Positions 16,101 to 23,564 of a stretch of DNA of 23,564 nt are shown here, one piece after another. The stretch is taken from the NCBI GenBank assembly GCA_964426355.1, contig CAYRRA010000050.1, forward strand, positions 1 through 23,564. Reading direction: 5' to 3'. Position 1 is the stretch's first letter. Each line of letters begins with the position of its first letter. This DNA is from JAJFTV01 sp964426355 (GTDB lineage: Bacteria > Chloroflexota > Anaerolineae > Anaerolineales > Anaerolineaceae). The position numbers and the translations under genes were made by a program. Below the pieces are notes generated by a model that saw only the letters and a program-made list of their open reading frames with translations, was not told where the DNA came from and searched no databases.

Positions 16101-19100
16101 GTTCCGATTTTTGCGCCCTCTGGTGGACCGCTGGGGCTGATCAGTGTTGACCTTCCTCTGGATGGGCAGCGACCGGACCAGACCAGTATCGAAGCGCTGT
16201 CCTTGTTCGGACTACAAGCCGGTTTGATTCTGGAAAGCCAGCGATATCTTCAAGCCCAGGCTGAAAACCTGACCAGCCTGGAAACGCTGCGCAACCGCTT
16301 GCGCTGGGATTTGGATAATGCCCGCCAGGAGGCAGACAATCTTAAGCAGGTACAGCTTCAGCAGGAGTTAGAACTGGAGGCTGTCAGCCGGCAACTGAAA
16401 TGGGCGAAAGCCATCCCGGAAATCATGAACGCCATCAGCCGGTATGCGCTTCCGGAAGAGTATCTTCAAGCGCTGGGCGAAGAGGTCTTGAACCGATTTG
16501 GCTTTGGCTCGGTTGTGGTTGTGAAGAATGCGCCATCGGGTTTGCGTTTTCTAACGGCAATGGGCGCGATTGAAGAGCAGGCGAATATTCAAGCACTTTT
16601 GGGGCAGCAAAACCCTCTCCGGAAGACATTGCTCACCGGAAAACCGATTTTGATCGATGATGTTAAGGCAGACAAGGAGTGGCGCTCCAGTCCATTGCTG
16701 AATGCATTGGGGGCAGCTGCGGCTGTGGCAGCGCCGTTAATGGTTGACGAAAAATCTCAATTTGCCATGCTATTGGTTGCCGATCATCGATTTGTTCCGG
16801 TTGTTCCGCAGGAAATGGGGACATTGGGCGAGCTTGCAAGACAGGCTGAGTTTGGTTTACGCAACCTGTACAACTTACAGACAGCTAACACGCGCCTGGC
16901 AGAGGTAAATACGCTTTTGCAGTTCAACCGAAAGCTGGATGAATTGGTGCCTGAAAACATTGTGGAAAACCTGCTGGAGACGGTATTGCAAATAATTCCA
17001 GCGGCAGAGAGTGCATGGGTGGGTATATGGGATGAAAAGAACAACCAGCTATCCCCGGTAGCTGCGCGCGGATATCCTTCGTTGGGTAATTTACTCAATA
17101 TTCGGTTTATGGAAGATTTCCAAAATACAGGTATTTCTGAGGAGCAGCTTTCACTCCCGCTGCGCGCCTGTCGAAAGGGTACGACGCTGCGCGTTGCTGA
17201 GGTTCTTTTTGCCAAAGATTACCTGTTGACCCCATCCGACTTAATCCATTACCGCACAGCAACCGGCGGAAAGCTGCCGTTATCCAGCTTACTTTCGGTG
17301 CTCAAACGCGGCGATAACATTGTTGGCGTTTTGGTAATGGATCACTTTACCGGAACTGAAGAATTTACTACCCAGGATGAAGCCCTGGCGGCTGCCCTGA
17401 CCCGGCAGGCATCGCTGGCATTGGAAAATGCCCGCCTGTTTGTGGAAAGCGAAGAGCGTTCCGCCCAAATGCAAGCGTTAACCGAGGCGGCTGCCAGCAT
17501 TACCTCTACCATGAAGACAGAAGAACTGACGGGGATGCTTTTGCAACAGGTTGCGCACATCCTGCCTTTTGATACCGCGACGCTCTGGCTGCAGAAAGGG
17601 CAACATTTATCAATTGCTGCCGTTCAGGGTTTTGATGATGAGGAAAGCCGGATAGGTTTATCGGTCTCTATCGAAGACAGCGTATTGTTCCAGGAGATGG
17701 ACCGCACCAGGCAGCCGGTAAATATTGAGAATGTACACAAAGACTCCCGTTTCCCGTCTATCGTTCAACATGAATACCTTTCCTGGTTGGGTATTCCGCT
17801 CCTGGCTAAATCAGAACTGATGGGCGTGCTTGCACTGGAGAAAAAAGAAATTGGTTTTTACACGCCTAACCAGGTCAGGGCGGTGATGACCTTTGCCAGC
17901 CAGGCTGCACTCTCCTTGTTCAATGCCCGCTTGTTGGAAGAAAGCTACCAGCGTACGATTGATCTGGATCAGCGCTCAAAACGCATGGCGCTGCTCAATC
18001 AGCTTTCCAACGAATTGATTGCCTCGCTGGATGTGGAAGCGATACTCAACGCAACCCTTCAACAAGCCAGCAGCGCGCTGAATGTGAGCCGGGTGGCTGC
18101 TGTACTGATTGATGAACGAGACCAATACATCCTTTCTGCTGAATACCCGGCGGCTTCACAGCTCCCCCAACGTTTGGCGGATGCACCTCTGTTACAACAT
18201 CTTAGAGAATCGCTGGGCACGTTTATTTCCAGCAATGTTGAAAGTGAAAAAGACCTGTTCCCGTTAGTAAAAACCTATTTCAATCCTCGCTCGGCAAAGT
18301 CAGTTCTGATGATTCCGTTGGCAACGCCAGTGAGGCTGTTGGGCTGGTTGTGGCTGCAAATGGAACAGGTTTATCGTTTCTCGTCTGCTGAAATCGACCT
18401 GGCGCGAACGATGGGGAACCAGGCAGCAATAGCCATCCAGAACGCCAGCCTGTTTACCGAAACACAGCATTTGACCGGCGACCTTGAGAAAATCGTCGCG
18501 GAGCGAACCGAAGCTTTGCAGCATGAACACCTTAATACCCAGACTCTGCTCGATATGATCAACCAGCTTTCGACCAGCTTGAATATCGATGAGGTATTGG
18601 AAAAGACGCTGAGAATACTAAAAGAGGCATTGAATGCCGAGCAGTGCCTGATCTTATTAGCCGATGGTACATCACGTATGTACACTGCCGGTGAGTCCTT
18701 GATCAAACCCCCAGAGGAGCGCGAATTGTTTGAGACATCGCCAGAGCAGGAGATTTCTGCGTGGGTACTGGTCAACCAGACCTCACTGGTCCTGGGCGAC
18801 CTGGAAAATGAGGACCGCTGGCAGTTTGAAAAAGCCCTGGGTTTTAGCAGCGTCGTGGCGGTTCCCTTGATCCTGGGTGAACAAATCCTGGGCACCATGT
18901 TCCTGTTGCATCGGGCGAAAAATGCCTTTTCGGACAGCCGGCTGGACTTTGTGGAAGCGGCTGCGCGCCAGATTAGCATTGCGTTGAACAATTCCGAATT
19001 ATTTGACCTGGCGCGCGACCAATCGGATCGCCTTATTGCCATGCTGCGCGACCAGCAGATTGATTCAAGCCGTTCATTCGCAATCCTGGAGGCGGTGGCG

Positions 19101-20138
19101 GATGGCGTTGTGGTTACCGATGAAAATGCAGTTATCACCCTGTTCAATGCTTCGGCTGAGAATATCCTGGGGGTGGATGCGGCGCAGATTATTGAACGTT
19201 CGTTGACGGATTTGGGTGACAGCCTCTCCATGCGGGAGACCGGCTGGTTCGATACGATTATGCGTTGGTCAGGCGAATCGCAAAAGGTGAGTGAAGGCGC
19301 CAACTATGCCCAACAATTCGACCTGGACGATGGGCGGATTGTTCTGGTGCACCTTGCGCCGGTCATCCTGGGTGAGATTTTCCTGGGCACCGTATCCATC
19401 CTGCGGGATATCACCCAGGAGGTGATGGTGGACCGGCTGAAATCGGATTTCATTGCCAATGTCAGTCATGAACTGCGCACACCGTTGACCTCCATCAAGG
19501 GATATGCGGATTTGATGCTGATGGGCGCATCCGGGGAGCTTTCCGAACAGCAGTCGCAATTCATGCGCGTGATTCGCGAAAACACACGCAGGCTTAACAT
19601 ATTGGTCAATGACCTGCTCGATATTTCGCATATTGATGCGGGGCAACTGGCGTTATCGTTCAAACCGGTAGATATGGTTCATCTTTCCGAGGAAATTTTG
19701 CATGACATTCGGAAACGCTCTGAACAGGAGGAAAAACCGATGAATTTTGAGCTGGTTGCGCCCCGACAGCCCATTAAGGTGAGCGGCGACCCGGACAAGA
19801 TCCGCCAGGTGCTGATGAATATGGTCAGCAACGGGTATCATTACACACCCGCCAATGGCAGGGTGGTGATCCGCTTGCAGCAAAACGGACAGGAAGCGCA
19901 GGTGGACGTAATCGACAACGGGATTGGGATATCGGAAGCAAATCGCGACCGCATCTTCCAGCGTTTCTACCGCGGCGACCATCCTTTTGTGCTGGCAACA
20001 GCCGGAACCGGCTTAGGATTGGCAATATCTAAGATTTTGGTGGAGATGCACGGGGGGCGCATCTGGTTTGAAAGCAGTGGAATCGATGGGGAAGGAAGTA
20101 CTTTCTCCTTCGCATTACCTTTGTATGTCGAGGATTGA
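13182..20138 (+). CDS. Giant multi-GAF/PAS membrane-anchored histidine kinase
   Basis: Read from the ATG at 13182 the protein has 2318 residues. I prefer this to the longer in-frame ATG at 13068, which lies inside the upstream gene. Order: one membrane helix (about 4-25); PAS-like region (about 50-140); ten GAF-like modules at roughly 155-320, 328-494, 500-667, 677-830, 845-1025, 1077-1240, 1243-1427, 1428-1592, 1600-1765 and 1788-1950; a coiled coil after the fifth (about 1026-1076); a PAS domain (about 1960-2080); HisKA with His2096 in NVSHELRTPL; and an HATPase domain with Asn2217, DNGIGI (from 2245) and GTGLGL (2275-2280). Most modules end in similar helices (ENSRLL, ENARLF, FNARLL, QNASLF), showing expansion by duplication. 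All kinase motifs are intact. The start lacks a clear ribosome binding site; TTG at 13173 is an alternative. Ligands are unknown. It probably phosphorylates the flanking receivers. Confidence 0.92.
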   Translation: MEALTFGIAFALTGLLVFGVLYFYIKNRISRRMHRESELQKPLKLSFPQSSQSHAMLLIQSSGKVLSANPVAYEWFGFGGRDTPNLEHIAKKLRPADAFLSLCAAEGEARLALDGRLIEASSCKLASSEQVVMLVTLKSSQRRESEDESGLPAYAWEVYHRLAGMVGSTLEKEALVLKLLESVEFLFPADRIELSLWDPKGACLVQHQLIGSPGDPDRVVESDLRLLPGEGLAGHLYRTRSASITTDVPEFAKMQNGDLEEYHSFLGSPLVTGDEVLGVLLFLSRVPETFDRKEADVLSLISSQIAFVIHDYWLRKKETQHEQELSNLLSLTQGFTEIFETRNLFASLIKMIAALVPVEVLGFLIFDEKKQELEGKNPFQGLPPQFVELYHTVVPPNSEAERILLSQQIILSTNAAESQEWEKLGLLHLSQAASLQETALIPLVSGGRMLGYLQASNHHNGAVEFSDNELNLLTLGAAQAAPIIENTALLQENVKYSQRTASLRRIASLASSSAGLDDIIRLALRELAFSFEADLALMFLLQEGSAALMLHPSSVLGRFSPLPDELSSLMRGDAQFPFTVTGSQTTRLSVNCSQDDALIPFYQQVLANWQIETAAIAPLVVRDEGIGEIWICSQRASYFNSADAQLLSSAAVQMAALIENSRLLEQTDEDMRRRVDHFSVFRHISYELSTSADLDYLLQVIFDEAIEASAADRGVILLFDTGVEGGRTEYSIRTFIGDTRLERLTDVEQQLVRSGRPVVLRGSEIETVWRPDERIRSIFFVPIRCMGRSVGLIALYAADEGEFDDAMQELVHSLASQAGIAIGNDQQKSRLLMQSEQLSRQVKTFEQLFRVSQEIKVNKSLSQNLEVIAQGITEVTPFQVVVISTYDPLTKELRRVCALGVTDEQRQELEAHTNHWLDIETLLKPEFRILQSTYFIPVERAVDLPTSLHCLTLLPSEAADFDLDAWNPLDILLVPIFAPSGGPLGLISVDLPLDGQRPDQTSIEALSLFGLQAGLILESQRYLQAQAENLTSLETLRNRLRWDLDNARQEADNLKQVQLQQELELEAVSRQLKWAKAIPEIMNAISRYALPEEYLQALGEEVLNRFGFGSVVVVKNAPSGLRFLTAMGAIEEQANIQALLGQQNPLRKTLLTGKPILIDDVKADKEWRSSPLLNALGAAAAVAAPLMVDEKSQFAMLLVADHRFVPVVPQEMGTLGELARQAEFGLRNLYNLQTANTRLAEVNTLLQFNRKLDELVPENIVENLLETVLQIIPAAESAWVGIWDEKNNQLSPVAARGYPSLGNLLNIRFMEDFQNTGISEEQLSLPLRACRKGTTLRVAEVLFAKDYLLTPSDLIHYRTATGGKLPLSSLLSVLKRGDNIVGVLVMDHFTGTEEFTTQDEALAAALTRQASLALENARLFVESEERSAQMQALTEAAASITSTMKTEELTGMLLQQVAHILPFDTATLWLQKGQHLSIAAVQGFDDEESRIGLSVSIEDSVLFQEMDRTRQPVNIENVHKDSRFPSIVQHEYLSWLGIPLLAKSELMGVLALEKKEIGFYTPNQVRAVMTFASQAALSLFNARLLEESYQRTIDLDQRSKRMALLNQLSNELIASLDVEAILNATLQQASSALNVSRVAAVLIDERDQYILSAEYPAASQLPQRLADAPLLQHLRESLGTFISSNVESEKDLFPLVKTYFNPRSAKSVLMIPLATPVRLLGWLWLQMEQVYRFSSAEIDLARTMGNQAAIAIQNASLFTETQHLTGDLEKIVAERTEALQHEHLNTQTLLDMINQLSTSLNIDEVLEKTLRILKEALNAEQCLILLADGTSRMYTAGESLIKPPEERELFETSPEQEISAWVLVNQTSLVLGDLENEDRWQFEKALGFSSVVAVPLILGEQILGTMFLLHRAKNAFSDSRLDFVEAAARQISIALNNSELFDLARDQSDRLIAMLRDQQIDSSRSFAILEAVADGVVVTDENAVITLFNASAENILGVDAAQIIERSLTDLGDSLSMRETGWFDTIMRWSGESQKVSEGANYAQQFDLDDGRIVLVHLAPVILGEIFLGTVSILRDITQEVMVDRLKSDFIANVSHELRTPLTSIKGYADLMLMGASGELSEQQSQFMRVIRENTRRLNILVNDLLDISHIDAGQLALSFKPVDMVHLSEEILHDIRKRSEQEEKPMNFELVAPRQPIKVSGDPDKIRQVLMNMVSNGYHYTPANGRVVIRLQQNGQEAQVDVIDNGIGISEANRDRIFQRFYRGDHPFVLATAGTGLGLAISKILVEMHGGRIWFESSGIDGEGSTFSFALPLYVED

Positions 20139-20141
20139 GAG

Positions 20142-20516
20142 ATGGCAAAAATATTGATTGCAGAAGATGAACGTGACATTCGAGAACTGGTGATGTTTAC
20201 ATTGAAATTTGCTGGTTTTGAGGTGACCGCTGTAAACAATGGTGAAGAAGCCGTGGCAGCCGCCCGGAACGAAACACCCGACCTCATCTTGCTGGATGGG
20301 CGCATGCCGAAGCTTTCAGGATATGAGGCATGTGAACAGCTCAAGGCAGATCCACAGCTTAAAGACATTCCCGTGGTTTTTCTATCGGCAAAGGGACAGG
20401 AAGCTGAGATCCAAGCCGGGTTAAAGGCTGGCGCGGTGGAATACCTGCTGAAACCTTTTGCCCCCGACGATTTAATTGCGCGTGTGAAACAGCTTTTGAC
20501 TCAGTACGGGAAGTAA
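20142..20516 (+). CDS. Single-domain CheY-like response regulator
   Basis: This 124-residue stand-alone receiver has Asp9 in the acidic pocket, phosphoacceptor Asp52 (LLDGRMP), Ser82 and Lys104 (LLKPF), all intact. It has no output domain, so it should act by protein-protein contact or as a phosphorelay intermediate. The gene starts three bases after the kinase stop, and its ribosome binding site GAGGA (20130-20134) is inside the kinase coding end. This suggests coupled translation and that the kinase is its direct partner. Confidence 0.92.
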   Translation: MAKILIAEDERDIRELVMFTLKFAGFEVTAVNNGEEAVAAARNETPDLILLDGRMPKLSGYEACEQLKADPQLKDIPVVFLSAKGQEAEIQAGLKAGAVEYLLKPFAPDDLIARVKQLLTQYGK

Positions 20517-20526
20517 CCAGGTTAAA

Positions 20527-21306
20527 ATGAGCGTCGTTTTGCTGGAGAACAAAATCGTCCATTATGAGGTGCTGGGGCGCGGTCGTCCATTGCTGTTCCT
20601 GCATGGATGGGTGGGCTCATGGCGATATTGGATCCCAGTGATGCAGGCTGTATCGGTTTCTTACCGCGCTTATGCGCTCGACCTGTGGGGTTTTGGCGAT
20701 ACCGCCAAAACCCCAGGAAGTTACGCTATTGACCAGCAAGCCAGGCTGGTGGAAGATTTTCTAGAGCAGATGGGGATTGGAAAGATTGTGCTCATCGGGC
20801 ATGGGTTGGGCGCGGCAGTGGCATTGCGGGCTGCACTGCGCGCACCAGAGCGAGTAGACCGGCTGATGCTGGCAGCGTATCCGTTCGGTGGAGAGGCGGT
20901 ATCCTCCCGTTTGCGCACAGATGAACCGCCGGAGATTGCCGAATGGCTGATCGGACGGACGTGGCAGACGCAGCCGGATTTTACCGATGTGCAAAAAATG
21001 GATATCACGGCATTGCAATCCTCTTGGGAGGATATGGAAAGGTTGGATCTGGCTCACTGCTGGACAGGTTTTGGAAAACCCTGCCTGTTTGTTTATTCCG
21101 AAGATGATCCGTTGGTAAACCTGCCTGAGATTCCAGAGATGCCGGATTGGTCGCATTTAATACAGTTTGAAGGAGGGGGGCATTTTCTGATGCAGGCACA
21201 GAGCAGCAAATTCAATCGATTGGTGATGGATTTTCTCAGCCTGGAGAGCGGCGCCAGTCCGCAGCAGCTTCAGTTGAAGGAAGAGTGGAAGCGGCGCGTG
21301 CGTTGA
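20527..21306 (+). CDS. Alpha/beta-fold hydrolase paralogue lacking the serine nucleophile
   Basis: This 259-residue protein is closely related to the hydrolase at 9402-10187. It shares VHYEV at residue 11, the LHGW-GSW motif and YALD-WGFG at equal positions. It keeps the fold landmarks (LHGWVGS 25-31, Asp194 in SEDDPLV, His219 in GGGHFLM), but the elbow reads GHGLGA, with Gly93 where the paralogue has Ser93. The codon (20803-20805) is GGG, so this is not a near-miss of one serine. Without a nucleophile, classical hydrolysis is unlikely. A ligand-binding or regulatory role, or unusual chemistry, is inferred. It follows the CheY-like gene by 10 bases with a weak CAGG site, so it probably belongs to the kinase operon. 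The C-terminal tail (about 240-259) is charged. Confidence 0.85.
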   Translation: MSVVLLENKIVHYEVLGRGRPLLFLHGWVGSWRYWIPVMQAVSVSYRAYALDLWGFGDTAKTPGSYAIDQQARLVEDFLEQMGIGKIVLIGHGLGAAVALRAALRAPERVDRLMLAAYPFGGEAVSSRLRTDEPPEIAEWLIGRTWQTQPDFTDVQKMDITALQSSWEDMERLDLAHCWTGFGKPCLFVYSEDDPLVNLPEIPEMPDWSHLIQFEGGGHFLMQAQSSKFNRLVMDFLSLESGASPQQLQLKEEWKRRVR

Positions 21307-21447
21307 GGGTTTTGTGCCCGGTTTGGGTCTTGAGATACGGTTTATGGTTGGAAAAAATTGAATATGAAGCAACACGGGGGCGTTGGCATCAACTATTTTC
21401 GCATGATACATTGCAAATTTATTAACTAAACCAACCATTGTATGTTT

Positions 21448-21453
21448 TATAAT
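21448..21453 (+). promoter_or_regulatory. Candidate -10 element for the S8 protease gene
   Basis: A perfect TATAAT lies 215 bases upstream of the protease start, with no good -35 at 16-18 bases (ACTAAA is found there). Transcription from about 21460 would give a long leader of roughly 208 bases that includes the hairpins at 21489-21572. Confidence 0.35.
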
Positions 21454-21488
21454 CTAAGATAGAATCATTTTAGCGCATTCATTCCTGT

Positions 21489-21654
21489 AACAGCCGGTGC
21501 GTTATTGAGGTTGGTGAAAAGCCTGGCTGTTGGCGGATATTCGCCCTGCGTAAAAGTTTATTATTACGGGCGAAACAATGCAGCTTGCTATTCTTGTTTA
21601 TTGGTAAGGCAGATGAGGATGAGATACGCCCCAGGGTTAACTGCATGGGTGCAG
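21489..21654 (+). promoter_or_regulatory. Potential structured 5' leader with competing hairpins
   Basis: AACAGCCGG (21489-21497) can pair with 21523-21531 (nine pairs, one wobble). GGCG (21532-21535) can pair with CGCC (21542-21545). CGCCC (21542-21546) can instead pair with GGGCG (21568-21572), extended by GTAA/TTAC (21550-21553 with 21564-21567). GGGCG can also pair with CGCCC at 21627-21631. A last hairpin, CTGCA/TGCAG (21641-21654), ends just before the ribosome binding site, and CTGCAT can also pair with ATGCAG at 21578-21583. The mutually exclusive pairings next to the ribosome binding site suggest leader regulation. It matches no riboswitch class I recognise. Confidence 0.35.
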
Positions 21655-21667
21655 GCAGGAACACTTT

Positions 21668-23564
21668 ATGAAAAATGGTAATTTCCAGTATTTTCTTATC
21701 GGTCTGGCATTGGTGGGGGCGGTGTTTTTATTTTCAAATCTCAGGTTGCTGCCTGCGCAGGCTGTAACGATAGACCGCAGTTTCATTGGGTCAAAAATCG
21801 ATGCGGTGATGTACCGCCAGCTTCAGGAGGAAGCGCAGGATAACGGCAAGGTGCGCCTGATTGTTCAACTGGAAGTGCCGGTGGATGCGGAAGCGATGGC
21901 ATTGAACGGCGCCGAGGCTTTTGAGCAGCGCATGGAAATCAATTTTGCCCAAACCATGGTGGCGCAGGCGCTTGAAAAAACCAATGCCGAGGTGCTGCAC
22001 AACTATACTTATATTCCTTACAACCTGGTAGAAGTGGATGCGACTGCATTGGATGCGCTGCTTGCGCTGCCGTACGTGGTCAGCGTGGAAGAGGATACGC
22101 TCTCGGAAGCCGATCTTTCACAAAGCATCCCACTGATTAATGCCAATGACGCCTGGTCGCTTGGATACAGCGGAGCCGGGCAGGTAGTAGCCATTCTGGA
22201 TACGGGGGTAGACAAGAATCACCCCTTCCTGACTGGCAAGGTGGTCTCGGAAGCCTGTTATTCAGACATTTCTGGCGCGCCATATAACTCCACCTCCATT
22301 TGTCCGGGCGGTGGGGCGGTCAGCACGGCTGTAGGGTCGGCAATGCCGTATGGGGGCAACTGCCCCAGCGGGGAATGCGACCACGGCACGCATGTGGCGG
22401 GCATTGCTGCAGGTAAAGGCAGCAGTTTTTCCGGTGTGGCAAGAGATGCCCAGATCATCGCCATCCAGGTGTTCGCCCGCTTTGATGCCTACTGCGGTTA
22501 TCCCTGCGTATTATCCTGGTCATCTGACCAGCTTAAAGGATTGGAGCGGGTCTATGCTTTACGCAACACCTATTCCATCGCTGCCGTAAATATGAGCATT
22601 GGCGGGGGAGGGTATACCAGCCCGTGCGATACAGACTCGCGCAAGGCAATTATCGATAACCTGCGCGCGGCTGGAATTGCCACAGTGATTTCGTCTGGAA
22701 ACAACGGTTATTCCAACGCCTTATCATCGCCGGGCTGCATTAGCAGTGCCGTCAGCGTGGGTGCGACGACCAAAACCAACGCGGTGGCAAGCTACTCCAA
22801 CAGCGCTTATTACCTTTCTTTGATGGCACCGGGAAGCGGGATATATTCCTCCATTCCATACAGCCAATATGCTTCCTATAACGGCACCTCAATGGCTGCA
22901 CCGCACGTGACCGGCGCCTGGGCGGTAATAAAATCCAAGAAGCCAAATGCGACAGTAAACGAGGTCTTGAGCGCATTTCAGAACACGGGTTTCTCCATTT
23001 ATGACAGTCGAAACGGGTATACATTTCCGCGTATTGATGTACTGGCAGCGCTGAACACATTTGTCCCACCCACAGCTCCATCCGGGTTAACTGCGGTTGC
23101 CGGTACCACCAGTGATTATATCGATCTCGCCTGGACGGATAACAGCAGCAATGAAGAGGGCTTTCGCATTGAAAGACGTTTATCCGGCGGCACCTGGGGC
23201 GTGCTCACCTCGGCGGGCGCTGGGGTAACCAGTTCCCGTGACAGCAGCGTGAGCTGCGAAACAGCGTATGAATATCGCGTCTCAGCGTACCGTTCATCGC
23301 TTTATTCCAATCCCAGTAACACCGCCAGCGCAACCATCGCGATTTGCCTGATGACCAATATCAACAGCACGTCAACGCAGCAGCGCATCACCCTTTCCTG
23401 GACGGACAATTCCGCCCTTGAGACTGGCTACCGCGTGGAGCGCTCGCCGAACGGCAGCAGCGGGTGGGTGCAACTCGGCAGCGACTTACCGGCGAATAGC
23501 ACAACGTATGTGGATTATCCGTTGACCTGTGGCACCACCTACTACTACCGCATCACCATTTTCA
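21668..23564 (+). CDS. Secreted subtilisin-like S8 protease with fibronectin type III repeats, 3' end beyond the window
   Basis: 632 codons are open to the right edge, so the C-terminus is missing. Residues 1-32 form a signal peptide (hydrophobic core LIGLALVGAVFLF, cleavage site after PAQA). Residues about 45-155 resemble an inhibitor_I9-type propeptide ending VVSVEED. The S8 catalytic domain follows with Asp178 (AILDTGVD), His239 (DHGTHVAG), probable oxyanion Asn345 (SSGNNG) and Ser408 (NGTSMAAPHV), all intact. From about residue 462 come two fibronectin type III domains (each with a WTDNS segment), which usually help substrate or surface binding. The second is cut by the window end. AGGA lies seven bases before the ATG. 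It is probably exported to degrade extracellular protein. It is separated from the kinase operon by 361 bases and so is likely regulated separately. Confidence 0.92.
   Translation, partial: MKNGNFQYFLIGLALVGAVFLFSNLRLLPAQAVTIDRSFIGSKIDAVMYRQLQEEAQDNGKVRLIVQLEVPVDAEAMALNGAEAFEQRMEINFAQTMVAQALEKTNAEVLHNYTYIPYNLVEVDATALDALLALPYVVSVEEDTLSEADLSQSIPLINANDAWSLGYSGAGQVVAILDTGVDKNHPFLTGKVVSEACYSDISGAPYNSTSICPGGGAVSTAVGSAMPYGGNCPSGECDHGTHVAGIAAGKGSSFSGVARDAQIIAIQVFARFDAYCGYPCVLSWSSDQLKGLERVYALRNTYSIAAVNMSIGGGGYTSPCDTDSRKAIIDNLRAAGIATVISSGNNGYSNALSSPGCISSAVSVGATTKTNAVASYSNSAYYLSLMAPGSGIYSSIPYSQYASYNGTSMAAPHVTGAWAVIKSKKPNATVNEVLSAFQNTGFSIYDSRNGYTFPRIDVLAALNTFVPPTAPSGLTAVAGTTSDYIDLAWTDNSSNEEGFRIERRLSGGTWGVLTSAGAGVTSSRDSSVSCETAYEYRVSAYRSSLYSNPSNTASATIAICLMTNINSTSTQQRITLSWTDNSALETGYRVERSPNGSSGWVQLGSDLPANSTTYVDYPLTCGTTYYYRITIF

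Larger units (their letters stand above)
21307..21667. other. Intergenic region upstream of the S8 protease gene
   Basis: These 361 bases contain no credible gene. The first 130 bases are AT-rich and unremarkable; I see no terminator hairpin after the hydrolase stop. The rest holds a candidate -10 (21448-21453) and a set of complementary segments described separately. The protease ribosome binding site AGGA is at 21657-21660. Confidence 0.6.

Noticed and set aside
21490..21580. c-di-GMP, cobalamin or fluoride riboswitch upstream of the protease
   Set aside because: Short similarities such as GGTGAAAAGCC and GGCG...CGCC exist, but the conserved cores of these classes are absent.

Overview
The window looks like chromosomal DNA of an uncultured or poorly studied Chloroflexota bacterium, most likely of the Anaerolineae type. 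This is inferred from gene content, not from a marker gene. The clues are a very large multi-GAF sensor kinase, a PATAN (DUF4388) protein next to a small Arf/MglA-like GTPase, a free-standing XPB-type helicase-associated protein, a Thr/Pro-linker lipoprotein and a secreted subtilase with fibronectin repeats. Base composition is moderate and fairly even. I see no tRNA, rRNA, CRISPR array, insertion sequence or phage gene.

Layout. (1) Positions 1-2139, minus strand: an MFS-type transporter followed by a lipoprotein that runs off the left edge. (2) 2414-5101, plus strand: an ADP-forming acyl-CoA synthetase fused to a GNAT acetyltransferase (Pat-like). It converges on a helicase-associated-domain protein at 5127-6767, minus strand. 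(3) 6768-7490: about 720 bases without a convincing gene but rich in palindromes and hairpins. (4) 7491-7862: a small four-helix membrane protein. (5) 8001-12116: a tight five-gene plus-strand unit behind a near-consensus promoter, encoding a PATAN protein, a small GTPase, an alpha/beta hydrolase, a degenerate V4R-like protein and a left-handed beta-helix protein. (6) 12275-21306: a signalling unit encoding a response regulator with a degenerate GGDEF domain, a 2318-residue membrane-anchored histidine kinase with about ten GAF modules and two PAS regions, a CheY-like receiver and a second alpha/beta hydrolase. (7) 21668 to the right edge: a secreted S8 protease preceded by a leader with potential competing hairpins.

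Regions 5 and 6 may work together as one signalling island. Each contains an alpha/beta hydrolase clearly related to the other, and both are built from regulatory modules: GTPase switch, PATAN adaptor, V4R-like sensor fold, receivers, GAF sensors and kinase. The first hydrolase keeps its Ser-Asp-His triad. The second has glycine where the nucleophilic serine should be, which suggests a binding or regulatory role. A GTPase/PATAN/pseudo-enzyme signalling system joined to a giant GAF kinase is the best candidate here for an undescribed system. No function can be proved from sequence alone.
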